Source of the DNA: Paragordius varius
Taxonomy: Eukaryota > Nematomorpha
Reading direction: 5' to 3'
NCBI GenBank assembly: GCA_964247055.1
Contig: OZ176054.1
Span: 12,772,001 to 12,836,000 of the forward strand
Length of the DNA: 64,000 nucleotides
Part shown: positions 11,484 through 22,666 of the stretch, piece after piece
Position numbering within the stretch: the stretch's first letter is position 1
Layout of the letters: each line of letters begins with the position of its first letter
Notes under the pieces: model-generated
Database searches by the model: none
Told to the model about the DNA's origin: nothing
The model's input: the letters and a program-made list of their open reading frames with translations, nothing else
Translations under genes and position numbers: made by a program

Positions 11484-14400
11484 TAATTTATTAATATATA
11501 TAAAAATACAATTTAGAATATATGAAGAAAAGTGCTGCGCAACAATATTGGGCATGGGGAAGTTACAAGGGGGAAGAAAGAAAATATTATATATATAAAA
11601 AAATAAAATAAATATAAAAAGAAATATATATATATAAAATATTACAATGATGCATTTGTTGGGTTGTTGTCTATGAGGGAATTTCGACCGCTCATAAACA
11701 TGTGGTACATATCCGAGGATGCTTTGATAGTATTGGTAACTATTGATTTCTTTAGTTGGGTAGGGCATCGGAACCTCATCTTCTCAAAAAGAACATCGTT
11801 TTTCGAATACCATGAGCCGAGGCTCCCTACAACAACTGGAATGACTTGGGTGTTGCTGTATGTTTCCTGTAATTGTTGAGCCATACAGCTATATTTCATT
11901 ATTTTATTGTTAAAGGCCGTTTCGAACGATTCTAGCCTGTTTTCAAACGGCACTGTGGGATCAATGATATAGCAATCAGTGCCATTTGTTACAATGAGGT
12001 CAGGACGTAGTCTCGACGAATCAATGGCTTGATTTTCACTTAGGATCTTGAAATTCGATGGGAGGTTGTCTTTAATCACGTCTACTATGATATTGTGTCT
12101 TTTGGTGATTATATTATCATCTTTGAGGCAGTGGTTTAAAACGTGTGCCTGAGTTTCTTTTGACTTGCCGCAGCGACGGCACATTTGTTCCGACGACCTG
12201 AGTCGCATTTTTGTTGGAAGCAGATTGAGCCGCGCTCGATGGATGAAGTTCCAGTCTCTGAATCGAAGATCTTTATTATTGTAAAGAAAATGATGACTGA
12301 CCTTATCATCAGCGACGCACTCCATCACCCGACCCTGCAAAGCAAAATGGTGTAGCTCAGTATCCTTTAACTTTCGTTTATAAAATCGAAGGTTAGAAAC
12401 AACAGCTGAGCGATTGTCTTGGGAGATTTTAGAGAACTCTGAAATTACTGTAGGCTGAAAAGAATCATCAAAAGACCAGGAAATTTTGAGAGATTCAGAC
12501 GCAATTCTCGCTATTGTCCAAATGTTTTGGCATTTATTAGCTGGATTTGAGACAAGAGGGTTCTCATAACCAGACAAATACTTGCCTAATTGATCGGGAG
12601 TTATTGAATCTAATCGAACCTTAAAACGAAAGCTAGCCGAAACCTTAAGTTCCTCGAGAGCAGAAACTCTTATAGAAGGATCTAAGCTAGTAAGTAACTT
12701 AAAAGCAGAATCCACACGAAATATATTAATGTCATCTCGGAATAGGGGCATCCCTAAAGCGCCCTTATTACGAGAGCCAAAAATATAATTGTTTGTGGCA
12801 TCTCTTGGAAGATTTAATATTTGTTTGAACACTTTAGTTAGCTTTTTATCTAGATATTCACCTGTAACCATTTTAAGCTCATTATTTCTCAACTGGTGAG
12901 AAATAGTGGGATAGAAAAAAGTTTTAATAGCGTCTAGCTTTTGCCAAGGGAGGAGGCTAGAACTATGAATTTTATCCACAATTTCCGTAGAAGGAACGGG
13001 ATTAATGAAATTGAGACCTACAGGCTTTCCAAGAAACTTAACAAACTCGCCTTGACCAATTGAGGGAACGACAACTTCACCAATCTTAAAAACAGGACTA
13101 CAAGAAGCAATAGAAATACTATTGCACTTCTCAGCTTTGATCGAAAGACCAATATCATTAATAGGACATTCTAACAAATTGAGCCCAACTTGATGACGCT
13201 CAGGAGAGTCAGACAATAAAACAATGTCATCAGCATAAGCGAGGACATTGTGACCATTAAACACCATAGATCTCAACACAGAATCGATTGACAAATTAAA
13301 AAGAAGGCCAGAAATTGGACACCCCTGTTTAATGCCAGACAAGAAAGGAATGGGTTGCGTTAACCCAGAGGCGGAAAAGAACTGAGTACATGAATTTGTG
13401 TAAATATCCTTAATTAAAGCTTGAATATTATTATCTATACCAAAATTAGGGAGACATTCAAAAATCAGCTGGTGAGGGACCGAGTCAAACGCAGCAGTGA
13501 TATCAATAAAGGTTACAAAAATATCTTTTTTATTATGTTTAGCATCAGAAATTGATTTATTTAAAATATAATTATGCTCAAAGCAGCCATCAAAAGGCAT
13601 AAATCCTTTCTGGGCTGATGATAATAAGTTATTCTTTAAAATATGTTTAGAAATACGGTTGGCAATAAGGCCAGTAAATAATTTATAAATAGTATTGCTT
13701 AGCGAAAGGGGCCTCCAGCTTGAAACAAGAGAAGGGTCTCCTTTTTTTTTAGAAATTAAGATTGACTTAGTTACTTTCCAATGATTAGGAATCATTCTAT
13801 GACTTAAACACAAATTAAAAATTTTAGATAAAAGAAAACCTTTGGGATCCACCTGCTTCCATTTGGTATATGAAATACCATCAGGACCAGGGGAGCTGTT
13901 AGAAACTTTTCTTAGTTTATCAGAAACTTCAGATGCTGAAAAGGGAATAAAATCAAGTAAAGGGACAGAATTATTAGAATAATTAAAATTAATAGGCTCA
14001 GATTTTTTACCAATTGTATTGTTAAAATAATTTGTTATATCTTCGTTATTTATTTTACAAGAGGATGGAGGGCCATCAACGATTAATCTTATAGCCTTTT
14101 TCCTATTTCTCTTATACATACTACGAATATTTAAATCTTTATGAACCAAACTTTTAGACTTATTATAATCAGCCCGGGGAGGAGATAGTGCATTTTGAAT
14201 AGAGCTTATTAAAGAACAAACGTCCTCCCAGTCGGAATTCTCGTCGTGGGAGTCAAGAAGGTTGTTAAAATTAGTGAAAGGAAAAGTATTTTTATTTAAA
14301 GCAGGGGATTTATTAAAACTTTTATATGGTGGAGGTAGAGTAACCGATGAAGTGGGTTCCTCATCAACACTCTCCTCAAGAATAGTAAAACGATTAGATA

Positions 14401-15995
14401 AAGAGACTTCATTCTTAGAAAAGTAATTAAAATAATTTTTGTTTACCGAACTACTGGGATTTAGAATATTGGAATTAATATCCGTACTGGAATTATTGCC
14501 TTCGTGTCCCTTACCAATGATGTTTGAGGTCCCACTCACTTTGGTAGGAGAAGAATTAACTGGAGAGCTGGGTGGATCAAAAAAGTTTACTGAATGAGTT
14601 GGAGATGACTCGACAACCTTAGGCTTATTAGACGGATTGAAACGGAGGTTTGACAAACTTAACGGTTTGCTGTGAGGATGAGGAGGTAGATTATGAGACC
14701 TTTTATGAGATAAGAGAGACATGCGCTTGGGAAACGACAAGTCACACTCATCACATGCATGAGGCATTTGGACAATAGGAGATTTGGACGCAAAAATGCA
14801 CTCTTTCATATGTATACTTGGGTGAATAGATAAAACTTTGTTACAAGGTTTGCAAATATTAACTATTTTGATTAGTTCTTTATGGACCAGCTTAATATGA
14901 CGTAGAAGAGACTGTCTCTGGGCAGTCCAGGATTTACAACGAAATTGATGATTGCAGGATTCAAACGGACACGAAAAATGATTAGGTAAAGGAAAATAGA
15001 AGGAAAGGGTTTTGTCTTGCAGGGTAGGTTGATGTGGCATCACCTCCAATAGGTCGCCATCATTATCATCATCATCATTATTATTTATCTTAAGCATTTT
15101 GTTGGCTGGATGGACAAGATCAAGGATGGTCTTGCGTTTAATGTTTGAGCTGGGAGATTTGGCCTGATTGGATGACTGATTGGTAGCTGTGTAAACGTTG
15201 TCGTAGAATTGAGATGAAGAGAGTGAAGGGAATTGGTGTTCATAGAGAGAGCCAATATCGGGTGTTGGAGTTGTCGACGGGTTGACACAGAATGATGGAT
15301 GGCTTTGAGTATTGACCGTGGTGACAGAGGTATGGCAGAAGGTTGTCTTGCAGTACACTGGTTGATTATCATTATCATTTATTGTAAGGGGAAACATGAT
15401 TTGTACGTTGTTGGAGCTAATAATGTTGTTTGAAATCATATCTATAATAAAAATAAACAATGTATAATATTGGAAAGAAATTTAGATGGACCAAAGGATT
15501 AAAGAATGGAAATAAATAAAGTCCTAATCACCCGGATAATTAATATAACCAAAAGGGGGCCGGGAATTCAGAGACACACAATTAAGAGGGAAAACAACAT
15601 GCGAATAAAAGATAAAGAGAGGCGCGAATTTCAAATAACAATTAACAAAGATGGAGAAAGTGAACAATAACCGTTCAAAAAAAAATGGCCAAAGCGCGAA
15701 TTTAAAGCAAAATGGAGGGAATATTTAAAAAAAAGGGGGGGAAATAAACAAAAAGCCGTTAGAAAAAGGTTAGGGAAAGCGCGAAATTTTAAAAAAGGGG
15801 GTAAACAAAAAAAACAATTAAGAGGGGCGCGAACTTTACCAAAGGGGGGAGATTTAAAAAAGCCACAAAAATTACAAAAAAAGGTATGAAAGTGCAATGA
15901 ATTAAAAAGGGACGGTTAAATTTTTGTAAAAGTATAAAAGATGGCATAAGATCAAGTTTAATTAATTTTATTAAGAATTTAAGGTAAGAAGGACG
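11484..15995 (-). mobile_element. U2-targeted non-LTR retrotransposon (Utopia-like)
   Basis: About 4.5 kb lies between U2 nucleotide 35 (15996) and nucleotide 38 (11483), in the same orientation as U2. It has a 5' untranslated region of about 530 nt (15995-15461), a single long ORF (15460-11642) and a 3' region of about 155 nt, with no LTRs. Three N-terminal zinc fingers, a reverse transcriptase and a C-terminal CCHC plus restriction-like endonuclease place it with the R2/NeSL/Utopia group. From memory of the literature, Utopia elements are the RLE-encoding lineage specific for U2 genes, so target and architecture agree. Exact junctions are uncertain by 2-3 nt. Confidence 0.88.
11642..15460 (-). 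CDS. Single ORF of the U2-targeted retrotransposon: zinc fingers, reverse transcriptase, restriction-like endonuclease
   Basis: The 1272-codon frame is uninterrupted. Three Cys/His fingers lie at about residues 164-193 (C2H2), 203-221 (C2HC) and 236-256 (C2H2); in this group they bind the target DNA. The reverse transcriptase spans about 510-830, with the catalytic Asp in FIDITAAFD (653), the GCPIS motif (713-717) and YADD (742-745). A CCHC knuckle (C1094, C1097, H1106, C1111) precedes the endonuclease signature RPDLIV with a second Asp at 1167 in IIDP. The expected role is target-primed reverse transcription at U2 genes. There is no apurinic-type endonuclease domain and no separate first ORF. 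A second Met at residue 8 could be the true start. All key residues are present, so the copy may be competent or recently so. Confidence 0.92.
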   Translation of the reverse strand: MFIFIIDMISNNIISSNNVQIMFPLTINDNDNQPVYCKTTFCHTSVTTVNTQSHPSFCVNPSTTPTPDIGSLYEHQFPSLSSSQFYDNVYTATNQSSNQAKSPSSNIKRKTILDLVHPANKMLKINNNDDDDNDGDLLEVMPHQPTLQDKTLSFYFPLPNHFSCPFESCNHQFRCKSWTAQRQSLLRHIKLVHKELIKIVNICKPCNKVLSIHPSIHMKECIFASKSPIVQMPHACDECDLSFPKRMSLLSHKRSHNLPPHPHSKPLSLSNLRFNPSNKPKVVESSPTHSVNFFDPPSSPVNSSPTKVSGTSNIIGKGHEGNNSSTDINSNILNPSSSVNKNYFNYFSKNEVSLSNRFTILEESVDEEPTSSVTLPPPYKSFNKSPALNKNTFPFTNFNNLLDSHDENSDWEDVCSLISSIQNALSPPRADYNKSKSLVHKDLNIRSMYKRNRKKAIRLIVDGPPSSCKINNEDITNYFNNTIGKKSEPINFNYSNNSVPLLDFIPFSASEVSDKLRKVSNSSPGPDGISYTKWKQVDPKGFLLSKIFNLCLSHRMIPNHWKVTKSILISKKKGDPSLVSSWRPLSLSNTIYKLFTGLIANRISKHILKNNLLSSAQKGFMPFDGCFEHNYILNKSISDAKHNKKDIFVTFIDITAAFDSVPHQLIFECLPNFGIDNNIQALIKDIYTNSCTQFFSASGLTQPIPFLSGIKQGCPISGLLFNLSIDSVLRSMVFNGHNVLAYADDIVLLSDSPERHQVGLNLLECPINDIGLSIKAEKCNSISIASCSPVFKIGEVVVPSIGQGEFVKFLGKPVGLNFINPVPSTEIVDKIHSSSLLPWQKLDAIKTFFYPTISHQLRNNELKMVTGEYLDKKLTKVFKQILNLPRDATNNYIFGSRNKGALGMPLFRDDINIFRVDSAFKLLTSLDPSIRVSALEELKVSASFRFKVRLDSITPDQLGKYLSGYENPLVSNPANKCQNIWTIARIASESLKISWSFDDSFQPTVISEFSKISQDNRSAVVSNLRFYKRKLKDTELHHFALQGRVMECVADDKVSHHFLYNNKDLRFRDWNFIHRARLNLLPTKMRLRSSEQMCRRCGKSKETQAHVLNHCLKDDNIITKRHNIIVDVIKDNLPSNFKILSENQAIDSSRLRPDLIVTNGTDCYIIDPTVPFENRLESFETAFNNKIMKYSCMAQQLQETYSNTQVIPVVVGSLGSWYSKNDVLFEKMRFRCPTQLKKSIVTNTIKASSDMYHMFMSGRNSLIDNNPTNASL

Positions 15996-16030
15996 ACACT
16001 TTGATCTTAGCCAAGAGGCCGAGAAGCGAT
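15996..16030 (-). ncRNA. U2 snRNA gene, 5' part (nt 1-35)
   Basis: On the minus strand this begins atcgcttctcggcc and continues ttggctaagatcaaagtgt, matching the first 35 nucleotides of metazoan U2 with one change. The following bases (cgt) could still be U2 nucleotides 36-38 with a substitution. The break falls within the branch-point recognition segment (consensus guagua, about nucleotides 33-38). Confidence 0.92.
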
Positions 16031-17179
16031 AACCACATACAAATTTTCATTTTTCAATATAAATTTATTTATTCGGACAAAAATAGGCCCTTGACTCTCC
16101 ATATTAAATGATTCGAAAAGTTACATTGTTAACAAAACTTGCATGCAAATATTTGTGATTTTTGTTCAAAAGATTGATTTTTATAAAATGTTTTTATCCG
16201 TAAAATTTGTCACATATAATTTTACCTGTTTAATTAATGTGAATGTTTACCTTTATTTCTTCAGGTGAATACGAATATTAATTATTATTTACCTGTTTTT
16301 TACACCTTTATACATAACATTGTATTATATCACACTTACCTGTATGTACATTTTTTCACTGTTGTTTATAATTTTGTATATTTACATTATTGTAGATATT
16401 GTAATACAAAACACAAGGATGGATGGATAGATTGAAGATTGGAATAATTATATATAACATATATTATTGGCGATGAATAAATGATATAATTAATTTTGAA
16501 TTTAAATTATATATAAAACAAGTGACTATTTTAAAATAGTTTTTATTTATAAAAAATGTAGAAATATGGTTTAATCGACACATCTGGCTATTTTTCTTTT
16601 TTTAAAATGATAATATTACTAATTTAAAAGTTGCAATTTATTTTTCAAGAGATTTGTTGATATATGATAAAAATTGCTTTTCTTAAGAAAAAACATATAC
16701 AGATGTTGATAATTTGAATAATGCACAACAGGTTTTTTAAATTAACCAAATGAAAACTGAAAGAAACAAAATAGGCATAAGTTCCGGTACATAAAAACAT
16801 AATCCTTCACATTTTTATAATTTATTTACGAGCTTAATTTACTTATAGAACACTTGAAAACAGGATACTATCAAAATAAAATTACTACAATAATAATATA
16901 TAAATAATATTTGTGGTACAAAGTGTTGTTTTAAAATTTTAAGTTAATTTAGTTAGGAGATATATGTTAAAACTAATTATTGTGAATATATATTTGTAAC
17001 ATTTAGACTTTTTGTAAAATTATGTTTGGAACTCTTTTTATAGTAAATAAAGAGACAAAATGCAAATAGATAACACAAATATTACTTCAAAAAACTGCTG
17101 TACTTTTTTAACTTGATATTTTTTAGTCTCATAATCAAAATTGACGCGCTAACTTTATTGCTGATACAACCAATTATAC
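16031..17179. other. Spacer upstream of U2, no gene recognised
   Basis: This lies 5' of the U2 start on the minus strand and so should contain any U2 promoter, but I cannot identify a proximal sequence element with confidence. No coding signal is seen. Confidence 0.45.
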
Positions 17180-17389
17180 AGTATGGTTAAGGTGACCAGA
17201 TTTTTTGAAGGAAAAAGCGGGACAAATCTGAGAAGGAGGTGGGTCATTGGGGGGTACAACCAAAAATTTTTATACAAAAAATTTATTGTAATATTTATTT
17301 ATTTTTAACACAAATACATTATAAATATAAAAAAATTGTATCTCACAGGTTGTTTGTACCTTATTCAATAAATTTCCATGTGCACGAAC

Positions 17390-18190
17390 AAAGGGTGAAG
17401 TGATTTTAATATTCTAGAAAATAATAAAGACGAAATCATCACAAAGTGCGCTGGGTGATGCAAGAAGCGGCACAAAAATATTTTTAACAATTTAGCGAAT
17501 AATCTTAATCAAAACATTATTGGCAGATACACAACGTTCAAACAGCTACTGATTTGTTACCCCTGGATGGGGAAAATATATATGTTAAAATGCTTGGATA
17601 TTGTAGAACTGTTGGTTAGCTCTTTTGCCAGTGATTGATATATTTATAAAAATGTGATCTCCTAGAATCCTATTTTTTATCACAGGACAAAGGTCAAAAT
17701 TCCAAGTCAAAAAAGGTTAGAAAATAATTTTATACCATTACCTAATCGCAATATTATAAAGCATCCAGAAAAACAAGGCTCAATGAATAGCCAGAATATA
17801 AAAATGTATTATACAAACAGAAACGATTATTTGGAAGACCGGTGCACAATGACACTTTTTGATGAAGTCTCATTATTAAATAAATATATTGAATGAAAAC
17901 TTATATTATGGACAACAAAAAAAAATACGTAGGATAGAAATGGTTAAAATAATCATTTTTGAACAAATTATGTTCCATACAATATTATTTTAATTGTAGA
18001 ATTTGCATTATCTTTACCTGAACCACTGCTATTGAACGCGTTTTTCCACAGTAAATTAAGTAAGGACACGGAATCAAATTTAAATGTTGAATAAAAGCCA
18101 TTTTGTGTGTTCAAATATAATTTGACAAATTATGAAGACTTATACAATATTTTACGTGATTTTGTTAATTTTTTTTACACAAAAACTTTA
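17390..18190 (+). pseudogene. Decayed hAT transposase C-terminal part, inverted copy
   Basis: Plus-strand translation gives scattered matches to the minus-strand transposase next door: NNLNQNIIG, DYLEDR, LLNKYIE, EFALSLP and SNLNVE, in that order. Stops and frame changes are frequent. The hAT C-terminal dimerisation region is at about 17990-18170. Confidence 0.65.
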
Positions 18191-18201
18191 AAGAAAATAT
18201 T

Positions 18202-20060
18202 TTATTCTTTAGTATTTTTGTTTGAGTGAATGCGTTTTAGCAGATTGTCATCATTTTTTAAAATATTGTAGAAGTCTTCACAAGAATTTGTCAAATTATA
18301 TTTGACAGATAAAACGGCCTTTAAAGTTTCAACATTTAAATTTGATTTTTCCGATGTCCACACCTGATTTACTGTGGAAAAAACGCGCTCAGTAGCAGCG
18401 TTGGTTCCAGGTAAAGATAGTGCGAATTCCACAATTTTTAAAATATTATTGTATGTAATATAGTTGGCTTCAAAATGATGAAATATTTCCAACCATTTCT
18501 TTTCTACTGTATATTTTCTTTTGTCCATAATTTAAGTTTTTCATTATTAATATATCTTTTAACTAATACTTTAGAAAAAAGATCATTTTCTGAAAGATTA
18601 CTTTTTGATAATTTTTGGGAGCAGATATAATCAAATGATTTTTGAACATCGCACCAATTAAATTCTGATTTTAATGTTATCCACTGAAAATGATCAATTT
18701 CATTGAATTGCGTCGTCCAGTCTTCCAAATAATCTTTACAGTTTGTAGAAAACATTTTTATATGGTACAGGATATCTTGGCGATTTATTAAGCCTTGTTT
18801 TTCTAATTATTTATTATATTGCGGATGGTTAATGGTATAAAATTATTTTCTAACCGTTCTTGACATTGGAATTTTAGGTTACTAACTTCATTGGCTACTT
18901 CGATTGTCGAAATTTTGTCACCTCCTATAAATGTAATAACATTTTGAAAGAGAGAAGCTTGATTATGTAAGAATTATAACCATATTTTTGAACAATCACT
19001 TTCAAAAAACTTTTTTAAAATTGTAGGACATTTGTCCTGTGATAATAAAAAAGATTTTAAAGGATCATACATTTTAAAATTCTTTCGATAGCTGGCATAA
19101 AAGCTAACCATCGAGTTTTACAATATCCAAGCATTTTTGATATTGAACTTCTGCATTTTCACAGAATTCTTGCGTTTCAACACTACCGTGTATATATAAA
19201 AATAGGAATATATTTTAACAACTACATTTTCCACATCTAGGGGTAACAAATCAGCAGCTGTATGAATAGCGTTGTGTATTATATGCGCTGCACACCCAAC
19301 GCCAATAATGTTTTGATTAAGATTATCTGTTAATTTATGAAAAATATTTTTTTGTTCCTCTCCTTGCTTTTCCACCAAAGTTCATATTGGTGTTGTCAGC
19401 GCAATATACGATAATATTGTATTTTAAATTATTTTTTTGCATTATTGAAGTAAATATTATTTCGGAATTTTCACCGGGTAGGGAAATTAAATCTAAAATT
19501 TTAATTTTTACTCCGGTTTCTGAATCAAAATATCTCATCAAAGTGGGAAATAATTTTGTTTCATGGAGATTTGATGCATCAGAGTATATCGATATGGAAT
19601 TAATTTTCAGCAATTTTTTTTGTAGTTCAGAAAATGCATGTTGCGAAAGGACATTGCACACAATGGCTTCAGCCTTTGTACGGGATGTAAATTTTTTATG
19701 GAATAACGTGCGAATAACCTGTGAGGTACAGTCCATAGATCTAAAGGAATGATTGTAATTAACGGCGTGAAAAGATAACACGCCCTCAGCTAGTGCCAAA
19801 TTCTTTTTTTCCTCTCCAAAAGCTGTTTTTCAAAAAAATCGCTCATTTTGTAAGATGATGCCGCCATATCTAAACATTTTTTATGTTTCTGTGTTTCCAT
19901 ATGCTTTGTAAAATCATGCTTGCCGCCATGTGCTAGGGTGAATTCCCCCTCGCATATAAGACATTTAACAAATGATTCATTCTTCGTTTTTTTAATAAAA
20001 GGAAATCCTTCATTAATTCATCGTTGAATTAACAACCTCTTTTTGTGCTCATATTTATAA
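18202..20060 (-). pseudogene. hAT transposase (BED finger to hATC), broken
   Basis: Reading on the minus strand, a BED-type finger (CLIC..HDFTKHMETQKH) lies at about 19870-19970, then SFRSMDCTSQVIRTLFHKKF and the catalytic-core segment with CADNTNMNFGGKARRG at about 19340-19420. The hATC dimerisation domain (EFALSLPGTNAATERVFS) is at about 18350-18450. The frame changes at least three times and carries stops, so this copy is dead. The family is the widespread BED-finger hAT group. Confidence 0.8.
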
Positions 20061-20699
20061 ACTACTATTAGTATAATAAATATTATATTACCTTAATTTT
20101 CTGTGATAAACGTATAAGGTACCGATTTGTGGTATCAATTTGTCTTTTAAGCTACCGATTTGTGGTATTAATTTGGCTTTTTAATAATGTTGGCAAGTAA
20201 TAAAACTAAAATATTAGTATAATAAATATTATATTACCTTAATTTTGTGAAATAAACGTGTAAGGTACCGATTTGTGGTATCAATTTGTCTTTTAATCTA
20301 GAGATTTGTGGTATTAACTTGGCTTTTTGATAATAATGACAGTAGTAGTAGGAAGTATAGTGTATAATCACATGATATAAATTCGAAAAAAATAAATATT
20401 TTTAATTTAAAATAAAAAATTTTAATTTAAAATTGAATAGATTTTAAAGATATTTAATGATAAAAAATTTAAACGGACAAAAAAAATTTATTTGTATAAA
20501 AAAAAATTTTTTTTTATATAATCGTGAAAAAGCGGGACATTTAAAAACGTAGCAGGAAGCGGGACAAAGTGTGAAAAAGCGGGACTGTCCCGCCAAAAGC
20601 GGGACGTCTGGTCACCTTAAGTATGGTATACATGGTAAGTTATTGAGAATTTAATTATCTCAAATCGTAACCTGACAATTTTTAGTTGATATGTTAAAA

Positions 20700-21330
20700 A
20701 TGTACTGAAAAAGTCGGTTGCTTGTATTTCCCCATACTAAATTATTTTGACGCCATTTTTATAACACATTTTCTCTAAATATTATATTTTATTTCTCACA
20801 GATTTTAAAAAAGTGTTTTATTTTGCATTATTATTGTATCTGATTAATGGAAACATGTCATATTGGCTAAATTTTTACCTTGAGGTTTATGCATAAAATA
20901 AGTGATACAGTAAAAGTTGAAATTATACGGATAAAACCTAAAAATTTTAAGACAAATATTTTTATCTAAAAGACAATTATACTTTTTTAAACATTAAATT
21001 TCTCATATAAACTATTTAGTTACAATTGTGAAATATAGAATTGATTGTGTTACTAATATATATTTCTATTTCAGACTCTGCCTATTAAAACAATGAGTTA
21101 TATTAAAATAAATTTAAAAAGTATGGTTGTCTTTTAGAAAAAAATATTGTCTTTATATTTTTAAGTTTTGTCCGTATAATTTCAGTTTTTACTGATTCAA
21201 GTTTTTTTGAATGATTTATTTTATATTTGTATTAACGTTTAATGAGTGCAAGTTTTGCAATTTCAAATACCATTCAATTTTCTTAATATATGTCCCAATT
21301 TGAATTGAAGGACTGATATGATGTGTTGTA
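20700..21330. repeat. Partial copy of the ggggtatc palindrome family, split by a MITE
   Basis: Words shared with the copy at 8240 (ttattttgacgccattttt, catgtcatattggctaa, ttttaccttgaggttt, then gaattgaaggactg and gatgtgttgtatccgag) lie on both sides of a CAGT MITE at 20908-21194. Confidence 0.5.
20908..21194. repeat. Tc1/mariner-like MITE (CAGTAAAAATTG family)
   Basis: The left end is cagtaaaagttgaaattata after TA and the right end is gtataatttcagtttttactg. The arms are inverted and carry the gtatggttgtctttta marker. Confidence 0.75.
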
Positions 21331-21384
21331 TCCGAGTGTTAATGTTAATAATAATCATAATTATTTTTTAGTAAATTATGTTTT

Positions 21385-21740
21385 AAATGTTTCCATGTAT
21401 TTTGACGTTTCTAGTTTTGAGAGTGAAACGTTCTCTTCTATATAAGTTCGTAATTAATATATGCCCATATATTGACTTTATGGTTTTAAATGTGAAAACG
21501 AACATTTTATATTAATTAATAAAGTTCGTAATGTTTTATGCCCTTATATTTTGACATTTAAAATTTTGAAATAAAAAGAAACTCTTTCATATTAATTAAT
21601 CAGAGTTTATAATTTTTTATGCCTATATATTTTGACGTTTACACATAAAAATTAAAAATGAACTTTTTCATTTAAATTAATCAAGAGTTCGTAATTTTTT
21701 ATGCCCATATATTTTAACGTTTACAGTTTGAAGTGAAAAA
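21385..21740. repeat. Minisatellite of about 80 bp, four to five units
   Basis: The phrase tatgccc.tatattttgacgttta recurs with phrase starts near 21463, 21540, 21621 and 21703, a spacing of 77-82 bp, and a partial form lies near 21393. Each unit also contains a variant of gttcgtaattttttatg and a block like gaactttttcatttaaatta. Units differ by several changes, so the array is not new. Confidence 0.7.
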
Positions 21741-22104
21741 GAATTCAAAATAATAGTTAAAGCATTATAAAATTTAATCGAAAATTAATAACAATGCAGT
21801 TAATTCATATTTCCAAAAATTCAAAAATCTTACGGTTTTCAATCAAGCCATATTAGTCATTTACTAGTATGTTAACCTCATATATTTTTGTTTAATCGAT
21901 TTTTTCATAACTATTTATGTTAATAATAATAGGTAGCAGAAACTTATTTCCTATTCAACCAACTATAAGAACTTTTAAAATAAAAATATCTATTGACTCA
22001 GAATTTTGTTATAGAAAAGCGGAATAAACTCTTTTTTGTGCAAAAAATAACCTAACAAACCTAAGTTAAATAATGCTTGTATTTGCAAATTATAAGGATC
22101 TCTA

Positions 22105-22240
22105 TGCAGGCCTTAAGGCGTGATAGAATAGTAGGTAGGGGGCCAGACTTTTAGACTGATGTGTGGTCTACTAGAGTTAGAACCCCAAACCTGCATGATT
22201 TTTTCATCATCAGTCTCACCTTGGGCAGGCGAGTTATAAA
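22105..22240 (+). repeat. Possible tRNA-derived SINE head
   Basis: The segment contains gccagacttttagactgatg, resembling a tRNA anticodon arm, and about 20 bases later gagttagaacccc, resembling an RNA polymerase III B box followed by the end of an acceptor stem. The A-box part is weak and no tRNA cloverleaf closes cleanly, so this is tentative. Confidence 0.25.
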
Positions 22241-22359
22241 GCTTTCACGAGTACTAATACAATTTGAGTTAATTAAAGAGGAAATACTAAAAAGTATATT
22301 TTTATTAACAGCAATTTCAATTTCCGGAATAGGTTTAAACCTATGTTAAAACTTAAAAT

Positions 22360-22365
<6 letters not shown>

Positions 22366-22397
<32 letters not shown>
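22366..22397. repeat. TA microsatellite
   Basis: An uninterrupted run of TA dinucleotides about 32 bp long. Confidence 0.95.
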
Positions 22398-22399
<2 letters not shown>

Positions 22400-22666
22400 A
22401 AATATTGTTAGTTGTAATATCGTGTATTGTACTAAGCCAATTAAGAAATTTTGATCGTGCAATCTTTTTTAAAAAAATGGTGTCTTAAGGGCCTTTGTTA
22501 GATTCTGTCCTAATAGACAGGATCCTACACAAATAATTATAGAATCATATATTTTATATCAAAAATCTTTTATTCACTTTATATCATACAGAATTGTGTG
22601 TCCGTTTTTATCTTGCTTGGTAAAATTATTTTTGTATCACGTAATTTAGCAGATATACGCGATTTT

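Larger units (their letters stand above)
17188..20619. mobile_element. Composite hAT transposon, tail-to-tail, with 8-bp target duplication
   Basis: The ends are inverted (taaggtgaccaga and tctggtcacctta) and are flanked by a perfect 8-bp duplication, agtatggt, at 17180-17187 and 20620-20627. This is diagnostic of the hAT superfamily. The right part, about 18200-20060, encodes transposase on the minus strand. The left part, about 17390-18190, holds a decayed transposase tail on the plus strand, so two copies face each other tail to tail. Near the right end a segment of about 130-150 bp (caccgatttgtggtatcaat-like words) is repeated at about 20070-20200 and 20210-20330; the related copy at 600-770 has it once. 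Confidence 0.85.

Noticed and set aside
11664-11879. 71-codon plus-strand open frame within the retrotransposon
   Set aside because: It is the antisense of the conserved C-terminal part of the retrotransposon ORF.
11484-15995. Assignment to Keno, another U2-targeting LINE
   Set aside because: As I recall, Keno belongs to the Tx1/L1-type elements with an apurinic endonuclease and two ORFs. This element has a single ORF with N-terminal fingers and a C-terminal restriction-like endonuclease.
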